64,000 bases of DNA, taken from Azonexus sp. (GTDB lineage: Bacteria > Pseudomonadota > Gammaproteobacteria > Burkholderiales > Rhodocyclaceae). The position numbers and the translations under genes are program-made. Below the pieces are notes generated by a model. The model saw only the letters and a program-made list of their open reading frames with translations, did not search any database and had not been told where the DNA came from. Location of the stretch: the NCBI GenBank assembly GCA_031260295.1, contig JAIRKE010000001.1:62001-126000 (forward strand), read 5' to 3'. Positions 57,977 through 64,000 of the stretch are shown one piece after another (the first letter of the stretch is position 1; the number at the start of each line of letters is the position of its first letter).

Positions 57977-60337
57977 TTACTTGCGCGGTGCCCTGACCGG
58001 CTTGCCCTTGCCGCCGCGATTGCCGCGGCAGAATTCGAGGCGCTCGCCCTTGAGTTTGCCGGCAACACCGTCCACGACCGGTACGATGTCCTCCAGCGCG
58101 GTCTTGCCGGAGGCGGCGGCGATCAGCTTGAGGCCGCGCCCCTTCGGCAGCAGGCGGATTTCCTCGATGGCGAAGACCAGCGCCCGGCCGTCGCGGGTGA
58201 GTACCGCAACCTCGCCGTCGGCCGGCGCCGGCTGGAAGACTGCCGGGACTTCGCCGGCGTCGAGCGTCATGAAGGCTTTGCCGGCCTTGCCGCGCGACAA
58301 CAGATCCTCGCCCTGGCAACGGAAGCCGTAACCGCCTTCGGCGGCGACCAGATAGCGTTTTTCCGCCGATACGGCCAAGGCCAGACAGGGTTTACCGCCA
58401 TCCTGGAAGTCGACCAGCGAGGTGGCCGGCACGCCGTCGCCCTTGCCGCCGGGGATGTCGGCGGCGGCAATCGAGTAGGCGCGGCCCTTGGTGTCGAGCA
58501 GGATCAGGTGGTCGACGGTGCGGCAGGGCAGGCAGGCGATCAGGCTGTCGCCGGAACGGAAGGCGAGTTGTGCCGGGTCGATGTTGTGGCCGCTGCGCGA
58601 ACGCAACCAGCCATGCTTCGAGACGATCAGCGTGGTTGGCTCGTCTGGAATGGAGAGGTTCTTGGCGGCGGACATCGTGACCTTGTCGGCGGTCTCGATC
58701 AGCGTGCGCCGATCGTCGCCATATTTCTTGGCGTCGGCCTCGATCTCGTCGGCGACGCAGGCGCGCAGGGCGGTTTCGGAATCGAGCAGGCGTTGCAAGC
58801 CCTTGGCTTCCTCGCGCAGTTTGGCCAGTTCCTCGCCGATCTTGATGCCTTCCAGCCGGGCCAGTTGGCGCAGGCGGATTTCCAGAATGTCCTCGGCCTG
58901 GACTTCGGACAGCCTGAAATGGGCGATCAAGTCGGCCTTCGGGTCATCCGATTCTCGGATGACCTTGATCACTCGGTCGATGTCGAGCAGCACGGCGAGC
59001 CGGCCTTCGAGGATGTGGATGCGTTTCTCGGCGGTGCTCAGGCGATGGCGAGTACGCCGCTCGACGGTTGCCAAGCGGAAACGGCACCATTCCTCGATGA
59101 TGCTGTACAGTGAAGCTTGGCGCGGGCTACCGCCGACGCCGAGGACGGTGAGGTTGATCGCGGCATTCGTTTCCAGGCTGGTGTGGGCGAGCAGTAGGCG
59201 GACCAGATCGTCCTGCCCCTGGCGCGACGAGGCCGGCTCGATGACCAAGCGGATCGCATGTTCCTTGCCCGATTCGTCGCGCACGCCGCTTTCGGAGATG
59301 GCCGACAGGAAGGCCGCCTTGAGATTGAGCTGTTCCGGAGTAAAGACTTTCTTGCCGGCCTTTTCCTTGGCCACCGGGTTGGAGCAGGCCTCGATTTCCG
59401 ACATCACCGTGGCCGTGGAGACGCCGGGCGGCAGTTCGGTGATGACCAGGCGCCATTGGCCGCGCGCCAGGGGCTCGATCTTCCATTGAGCACGCACGCG
59501 CAGGCTGCCGCGCCCGCTCCTGTAGATGGCGGCGATTTCCTCGGGCGCCGAAATGATCCGCGCGCCGCCGGGATAGTCGGGGCCAGGAATCATCTCCAGC
59601 AGCCGCTCCTCGCCAAATTCGGGATCGCGGATGATGGCGACCGCCGCCGCCGCCACTTCGCGCAGGTTGTGCGCCGGAATTTCGGTGGCCATGCCGACGG
59701 CGATGCCGGAAGCGCCATTGAGCAGACAGAAGGGCAGGCGAGCCGGCAACAGCGCCGGCTCGTCATTGACGCCGTCGTAATTGGGTTTCCAGTCGACCGT
59801 GCCTTCGTCGATCTCGGCCAGCAGCAATTCGGCGATCGGCGTCAGGCGGGCCTCGGTGTAGCGCATGGCGGCGGCGTTATCGCCGTCGCGTGAGCCGAAA
59901 TTGCCCTGGCCGTCGACGATCGGGTAGCGCAGGCTCCAATCCTGCGCCATGCGCACCATCGCGTCGTAGACCGAGGAATCACCGTGCGGGTGGTATTTGC
60001 CGATCACGTCGCCGACCACGCGCGCCGATTTGACGTGACGCGGACTCTTGTACAGCCCCATCCGGTGCATCGCGTAGAGGATGCGCCGCTGCACCGGCTT
60101 CTGGCCGTCGGCGGCCGAGGGCAGGGCGCGGCCGGTGACGACGCTCATCGCGTATTCGAGATAGCGGCGGGCGGCGTAGTCGGCCGGCGAGGGGATGTCG
60201 TCGGCCGGGCCGGTCGCGGCGGGCGGCAGCGGCGGCGGGAGCATGTCCTCGCCAGGGGCGCTCGGCTGCGCCGGCGCCTCCGCCGCATCGGCAGCCGCTT
60301 GGGCAGCGGCGTCGAAAAGATTCAACTGATCGGTCAT
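57977..60337 (-). CDS. parC: DNA topoisomerase IV subunit A
   Basis: 786 residues. The breakage-reunion domain has [58 protein letters not shown] and the catalytic Tyr in [18 protein letters not shown]-terminal beta-pinwheel ends in a basic tail ([15 protein letters not shown]). An N-terminal ~45-residue Ala/Pro-rich extension precedes the conserved part. parE is not in the window. Confidence 0.96.
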   Translation of the reverse strand: MTDQLNLFDAAAQAAADAAEAPAQPSAPGEDMLPPPLPPAATGPADDIPSPADYAARRYLEYAMSVVTGRALPSAADGQKPVQRRILYAMHRMGLYKSPRHVKSARVVGDVIGKYHPHGDSSVYDAMVRMAQDWSLRYPIVDGQGNFGSRDGDNAAAMRYTEARLTPIAELLLAEIDEGTVDWKPNYDGVNDEPALLPARLPFCLLNGASGIAVGMATEIPAHNLREVAAAAVAIIRDPEFGEERLLEMIPGPDYPGGARIISAPEEIAAIYRSGRGSLRVRAQWKIEPLARGQWRLVITELPPGVSTATVMSEIEACSNPVAKEKAGKKVFTPEQLNLKAAFLSAISESGVRDESGKEHAIRLVIEPASSRQGQDDLVRLLLAHTSLETNAAINLTVLGVGGSPRQASLYSIIEEWCRFRLATVERRTRHRLSTAEKRIHILEGRLAVLLDIDRVIKVIRESDDPKADLIAHFRLSEVQAEDILEIRLRQLARLEGIKIGEELAKLREEAKGLQRLLDSETALRACVADEIEADAKKYGDDRRTLIETADKVTMSAAKNLSIPDEPTTLIVSKHGWLRSRSGHNIDPAQLAFRSGDSLIACLPCRTVDHLILLDTKGRAYSIAAADIPGGKGDGVPATSLVDFQDGGKPCLALAVSAEKRYLVAAEGGYGFRCQGEDLLSRGKAGKAFMTLDAGEVPAVFQPAPADGEVAVLTRDGRALVFAIEEIRLLPKGRGLKLIAAASGKTALEDIVPVVDGVAGKLKGERLEFCRGNRGGKGKPVRAPRK

Positions 60338-60518
60338 GTTGCGAGCGAAAAAACAGGCAGGCGGCGATGTTACTTGAAGTCGGTAGCCAAGGTCTCGCCC
60401 AATCGCGCCGCGAGAAAATCGTCTGGCCGCGGGAATCGACCGGCGTTCATTCCAGGCGTCTCCCGAAAGCAGTAAACTGCAAAGCTTTCACACAGCCCCC
60501 AAGCAACCGGAGAAACGC

Positions 60519-61418
60519 ATGTCAAAGAAAAGAATCGCCGTGGTCGGCTACGGCAACATCGGCAAATACGCCATCGAGGCAATCGAGGCCAGCCCGGATT
60601 TTGAACTGGCCGGCGTCGTCCGGCGCGCGGTCGGCGGCGAAAAGCCGCGCGAATTGGCGGATGTCGTCGTCACGGACGACGTAGCGAAGCTCGGCAAAGT
60701 CGACGTGGCGCTGCTCTGCACGCCGACGAGAAGCGTGCCCGAGCAAGCCAAGCAATACCTCAAGCTTGGCATCAACACCGTCGACAGCTACGACATCCAC
60801 ACCTCGTTTCTCGACCTGCGCCAGGAACTCATGCCCATCGCGCAAGCCAACAACGCGGTCTCGATCATCTCCGCGGGTTGGGATCCCGGCAGCGATTCCG
60901 TCATCAGAACCCTGCTCGAAGCCTGTGCGCCCAAGGGTTTGACGTATACAAACTTCGGTCCCGGCATGAGCATGGGGCACTCCGTCGCGGCCAAGAGCAT
61001 CGCCGGCGTTGCCGATGCGCTGTCGATGACCATTCCGCTCGGCACCAGTATTCACCGGCGGGTCGTTTACGTGCAGCTTGCTCCAGGCGCGAACATCGAA
61101 GAAGTCAGCAAGAAGATCAAAAGCGACGCCTATTTCAGCCATGATGAAACGCACGTCATTGCCGTTCAGAGCATCGACGAAATCATCGACAAGGGCCACG
61201 GCGTCAATCTCGTCAGAAAAGGCGTATCCGGGAAGAGCGACAACCAGTTGTTTGAATTCAACATGAAAATCAACAACCCGGCCCTGACCTCGCAAATCAT
61301 GGTGTCCTGCGCCCGAGCCACCTTCAGGCAAAAACCCGGCGTCTACACCATGCCGGAAATCCCGCTGATTGATCTGCTGCACGGCGACAAGGAAAGCCTG
61401 CTGGCGAGGTTGGTTTAG
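60519..61418 (+). CDS. ddh: meso-diaminopimelate D-dehydrogenase
   Basis: 299-residue NADPH enzyme that makes meso-diaminopimelate in one step from tetrahydrodipicolinate. RIAVVGYGNIGKYAIEAIEASPDFELAGVVRR is the Rossmann start; VDSYDIHTSFLDLRQEL, SAGWDPGSDSVIRTLLEA and NFGPGMSMGHSVAAK are family signatures. Most proteobacteria use the dapD or dapL routes instead, so this gene may be an acquired bypass. GGAGAAAC precedes the ATG. Confidence 0.93.
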   Translation: MSKKRIAVVGYGNIGKYAIEAIEASPDFELAGVVRRAVGGEKPRELADVVVTDDVAKLGKVDVALLCTPTRSVPEQAKQYLKLGINTVDSYDIHTSFLDLRQELMPIAQANNAVSIISAGWDPGSDSVIRTLLEACAPKGLTYTNFGPGMSMGHSVAAKSIAGVADALSMTIPLGTSIHRRVVYVQLAPGANIEEVSKKIKSDAYFSHDETHVIAVQSIDEIIDKGHGVNLVRKGVSGKSDNQLFEFNMKINNPALTSQIMVSCARATFRQKPGVYTMPEIPLIDLLHGDKESLLARLV

Positions 61419-61528
61419 TTGCTCCGAACCCGATAACGAACCCAGGGAGGTCAGCAGTGAAGGTGACAGCATCAGACTGTTACCGGAAATTGACCTCCAT
61501 GGCACTCAAAAATCCCGAGGCCGCCACC

Positions 61529-62542
61529 ATGACATACGCTCATTTTCGCAAAATCTCCATTGCTGGGCTGGCATTCCTGATGCCGTTTCTAATGGCTCAA
61601 TTCGCATCGGCTGAGTCGGTCAAAACAAATGAGTGCAAACTCGCAAAGGGATACGGGCGCTACGACCACTACAAAGGGGAATGCAAGGATGGCCTCGCGC
61701 ATGGCAAGGGCGAGGCTTGGACTGACCCGGCTCGCGGCAGCTACAGAAGAGACTACAGCGGCGCATTCAAGGACGGACTGCCGCATGGCGTTGGCAAAAG
61801 TGTATTCATAAATACCAAGGATGGGGTTACAGGAGTCGAGTACGAGGGCGAATGGTTCAAGGGGAAAGAGCATGGGATTGCAACAGTGGGCGGGGAGTGC
61901 AAGACATCCGGCCCGGGGGGCTGTTTGTCATGGGATCCGTCGCATACCGGAGAACTGTTTGTTCACGGCAAACCCGTCGGCAGGTATCCATCCATGGCCG
62001 CTTATGAGGCCGAGCAGGCAAAAAAACAGGCCGAGCAGGCAAGCAGGCTGGCAAGGTACGAGGCGGCGATCACGGCGGATAAGATGCAGAAACTTTCTCC
62101 GGAAGAGCAGAGCTTGTTGAAAGAGGCAGGAAAGAAAACCATCGAATTTTTGAATAAAAATGCGCCAGATTACGTTAAAAACGGAGAGGTTTCGTTAGCG
62201 ACGGTGATAGGGGCTGTAGAGTGGGTGGATAATAGAAAAAAATTAGATACTTTTTTTCAGTTTCTAGCCGAATCACTGGATGAGAATAAAATTGATAAAG
62301 CCACATTTTTAATGATTGAAAGATATGCTCCTCAATTTTTGGCGCGTATCAGTAGTGTAGATGGTAATGAGATAAGTAAAGGAAAAAGTCCAAAGTTTTA
62401 TCCTGGCCTCGTGGTTTTATATAAGAGCGAGCAGCTGGACGAAATATTGGCACAGCAGAAGGAAAAAATGGCACAGCAGAAGGAAATTCTTGAGGATCAG
62501 GAATATGTGATAAAGTTTTTTAAGGCGGCATTAGGTAAATAA
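61529..62542 (+). CDS. secreted MORN-repeat-like protein with AT-rich C-terminal half
   Basis: 337 residues. A signal peptide (MTYAHFRKISIAGLAFLMPF, cleavage near FASA) is followed by three MORN-like units: YKGECKDGLAHGKGEAW, YSGAFKDGLPHGVGKSV and YEGEWFKGKEHGIATV. A helical Lys/Glu/Gln-rich part with QAEQASRLARYEAAI comes next. From about 62140 base composition drops sharply to AT-rich with A/T-ending codons to the stop. A GTG at 61457 has a better ribosome-binding site (GGGAGG) but would put 24 residues before the signal peptide; GAGG also precedes the chosen ATG. Function unknown. Confidence 0.7.
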   Translation: MTYAHFRKISIAGLAFLMPFLMAQFASAESVKTNECKLAKGYGRYDHYKGECKDGLAHGKGEAWTDPARGSYRRDYSGAFKDGLPHGVGKSVFINTKDGVTGVEYEGEWFKGKEHGIATVGGECKTSGPGGCLSWDPSHTGELFVHGKPVGRYPSMAAYEAEQAKKQAEQASRLARYEAAITADKMQKLSPEEQSLLKEAGKKTIEFLNKNAPDYVKNGEVSLATVIGAVEWVDNRKKLDTFFQFLAESLDENKIDKATFLMIERYAPQFLARISSVDGNEISKGKSPKFYPGLVVLYKSEQLDEILAQQKEKMAQQKEILEDQEYVIKFFKAALGK

Positions 62543-62562
62543 TCTGGGTCGCCACAGTCCGC

Positions 62563-62686
62563 ATAGGTTGGTCTGAGCCAAGCGAAGCCCAACATCAACA
62601 GCCATTCGGGACACTCCCATATAGCCCACGTAACCCAACGTGGGCTTCCCATTGTTGGGCTTCACCTGCGGTTCAGCCCAACCTAT
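62563..62686. repeat. 124-bp imperfect inverted-repeat element
   Basis: The ends ATAGGTTGGTCTGAGCC and GGTTCAGCCCAACCTAT, with GAAGCCCAACA / TGTTGGGCTTC further in, form a long imperfect stem (62563-62593 with 62652-62686). A nested AGCCCACGT/ACGTGGGCT hairpin sits in the loop. It has no coding capacity and looks like a small dispersed (MITE-like or REP-like) element. Confidence 0.75.
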
Positions 62687-62801
62687 AACCAGCAAGCTCG
62701 TAGGGTTGCGCCGATGCTATGCTTAAATGACGCTCCCGGCCGGTAGAGCCGGGATGTCGTTGCAATGCCGCATTCCTGCAAACTTCGTGAAAGGAAATGT
62801 C

Positions 62802-63209
62802 ATGGGAATTTTCAGCAAAATCCTCGCCAAACTCGGATTTGGCGGCAGTGAAGCGGCTGCCGCGCCGGCTCAAGCGCCGGCCGCCAGTGCCACGCCGGCC
62901 GCACCGAGTGCGCCAGTAGCTCCGGCAACCCCGGCGCCCGTGGCGATCAGCGCGGTCGATGTCGTGTCCAAGCTGGAAGGCATGGCCGCGAAAAATCCGG
63001 AAAAGCTGAACTGGAAAGTCTCGATCGTCGATTTGATGAAGCTGCTCGGGCTGGACAGCAGCCTCGCGGCGCGCAAGGAGTTGGCCGGCGAACTGGGTTG
63101 CCCGGCCGAGAAGATGGGGGATTCGGCGCAGATGAACATGTGGCTGCACAAGACCGTGTTGCGGAAACTGGCCGAAAACGGCGGCAATATTCCGGCAGAA
63201 CTGCTCTGA
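62802..63209 (+). CDS. DUF3597 domain-containing protein
   Basis: 135 residues. MGIFSKILAKLGFG starts the family; an Ala/Pro linker (residues ~18-48) leads to the conserved domain AISAVDVVSKLEGMAAKNPEKLNWKVSIVDLMKLLGLDSSLAARKELAGELG. It resembles LysM-associated DUF3597 proteins of unknown function. AAGGAAA precedes the ATG. Confidence 0.85.
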   Translation: MGIFSKILAKLGFGGSEAAAAPAQAPAASATPAAPSAPVAPATPAPVAISAVDVVSKLEGMAAKNPEKLNWKVSIVDLMKLLGLDSSLAARKELAGELGCPAEKMGDSAQMNMWLHKTVLRKLAENGGNIPAELL

Positions 63210-63227
63210 GCATCGCGTATCGCCACC

Positions 63228-63251
63228 AAGGCCCGCCGAGCGGGCCTTTTT
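63228..63251 (+). terminator. terminator after DUF3597 gene
   Basis: AAGGCCCGC-CGA-GCGGGCCTT followed by TTT, 18 bp past the stop codon. Confidence 0.88.
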
Positions 63252-63294
63252 ATTAACCTGGCAATCAAATTCCCATGCTTTTTCTGGTGCCGTT

Positions 63295-63390
63295 GGCCCC
63301 CACCCTAGCCCTCCCCCGTCCCCGATGGGGACAGGGGAGGGAACGAGGCTCCTTCCCCCGCGTGCGGGGGAAGGTTGGGATGGGGGGGCA
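63295..63390. repeat. G/C hairpin repeat cluster
   Basis: Three nested or adjacent stems: an outer CCCACCCTAGCCC / GGTTGGGATGGGG, a middle CTCCCCCGTCCCC / GGGGACAGGGGAG, and a perfect CCTTCCCCCGC / GCGGGGGAAGG (63351-63361 with 63364-63374). Non-coding, between a terminator and the converging radical SAM gene. A fragment of the same element is at 5385-5412. Confidence 0.65.
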
Positions 63391-63413
63391 ATACAATCTA
63401 TTTGATTGCCGGT

Positions 63414-64000
63414 TTAATAACGGCTCAAAGCCCTGGCGATGAAGTGCCGGCCGACGCGCGGCTTGGGCACGCGCTGGTCGAACCAGGCGCGGACATCCTC
63501 GTCCAGCCCGAGGCCGTGCATGTAGTTGTACAGCGCCTTGTTCAGCGCCGGGCCGAGGCGGGCGTGGTCGACGCCGGTGGGGTCGATGAATTCGACGTCG
63601 TTGCTGGCGAAGCTGACCGACGGCAGCGGCTTGAGGCGAATGCCGTAGGCTGCCGGGTTCTTGCCGACCGGCGAATGCACGGTGCAGGAAAAACGGTGGA
63701 AAAAGCCGGATTGGATGCAGCCCTCGGCGAACAACTGGCGCACATATTCCAGCGCATCGACGGTGTCCTGCACCGTTTGCGTCGGAAAGCCGTACATCAG
63801 ATAGGCGTGAACCAAAATGCCGGCATCGCTGAAAGCGCGGGTGACGCGCGCCACCTGTTCGACCGAGACGCCTTTTTGCATCAGCTTGAGCAGCCGGTCG
63901 GAGGCGACTTCCAGGCCGCCGGAGACGGCGATGCAGCCGCTGTCGGCGAGTTGACGGCAGAGTTCCGGGGTGAAGGATTTTTCGAAACGGATGTTGCCCC
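63414..64000 (-). CDS. radical SAM protein, C-terminal part (5' end outside window)
   Basis: The minus-strand frame is open from the window end to a stop at 63414. GNIRFEKSFTPELCRQLADSG followed by CIAVSGGLEVASDRLLKLMQKG and DAGILVHAYLMYGFPTQTVQD are the C-terminal half of a radical SAM barrel (the Elp3/MiaB-like strand order), as in B12-binding-domain radical SAM enzymes. The CxxxCxxC cluster motif lies outside the window. The product cannot be named more closely. Confidence 0.75.
   Translation of the reverse strand, partial: GNIRFEKSFTPELCRQLADSGCIAVSGGLEVASDRLLKLMQKGVSVEQVARVTRAFSDAGILVHAYLMYGFPTQTVQDTVDALEYVRQLFAEGCIQSGFFHRFSCTVHSPVGKNPAAYGIRLKPLPSVSFASNDVEFIDPTGVDHARLGPALNKALYNYMHGLGLDEDVRAWFDQRVPKPRVGRHFIARALSRY

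Overview
The window is 64 kb of dense, GC-rich bacterial chromosome. It carries about 58 protein genes, four tRNA genes, a manganese riboswitch and several decayed elements. Gene content points to a betaproteobacterium, probably of the Rhodocyclales (Dechloromonas/Azonexus/Accumulibacter type): map-glnD, smpB/ratA/rnfH, guaB-guaA, suhB/trmJ, tig-clpP-clpX-lon-hupB in tandem, a lexA-imuA-imuB-dnaE2 mutasome, polyphosphate kinase and a PHA phasin. The taxon is inferred from gene order and family resemblance; no rRNA gene is present. Almost everything is housekeeping. I see no CRISPR array, prophage, integrase or toxin-defence island.

Layout. 1-900: 5' part of a membrane-anchored C13 (legumain-like) peptidase. 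956-4315: glnD and map. 4446-5357: an orphan rmlD, followed by a decayed IS4-family transposase and short repeats up to ppk (5946-8030). 8300-12948: a YdgA-family protein, an AcuI/YhdH oxidoreductase, an endolysin-like M15 peptidase, an ArsC-like reductase and hslO. 12961-17350: a MarR regulator with a clear operator, divergent from a cluster made of an antiporter relic, a C26 glutamine-amidotransferase-type hydrolase, a CPA2 antiporter and a YbdK-type carboxylate-amine ligase. This is the best candidate here for an undescribed functional unit. 17589-24477: FAD oxidase, patatin, rimO, a small lipoprotein, a DUF1178 protein, a FIST protein and queF. 24572-27704: a TonB with five exact-length 35-residue repeats, a methyltransferase and the relic of a cbb3 oxidase operon (ccoN scar plus ccoQ).

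27987-36576: an orphan ABC solute-binding protein, AraC regulator plus ABM monooxygenase, a GST, a COG2509 flavoprotein, a tyrosine phenol-lyase-like enzyme, an MBL-fold lipoprotein, smpB, ratA and rnfH. 36590-42370: a DUF4124 protein, guaB, guaA, a small unknown, suhB and trmJ. 42499-48930, minus strand: terminator, tRNA-Val, hupB, lon (with a textbook sigma-32 promoter), clpX, clpP, tig. 49084-55135: tRNA-His, then lexA-imuA-imuB-dnaE2 behind a perfect SOS box. 55205-56366: two tRNA-Arg(ACG) genes, each with its own copy of the promoter, flanking a yybP-ykoY manganese riboswitch and its TMEM165/GDT1 exporter gene. 56414-64000: sirtuin, phasin behind a promoter bracketed by two identical-core operators, parC, a diaminopimelate dehydrogenase, a MORN-like protein with an AT-rich foreign-looking tail, an inverted-repeat element, a DUF3597 protein, a second repeat cluster and the 3' part of a radical SAM gene.

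How they work together: protein quality control (tig-clpP-clpX-lon) and DNA-damage mutagenesis (lexA-imuAB-dnaE2) are complete units. Nitrogen sensing (glnD), polyphosphate (ppk) and PHA granules (phasin) fit a storage-polymer-accumulating lifestyle. Where the start codon is ambiguous I chose it by ribosome-binding site, signal peptide or family resemblance and say so.
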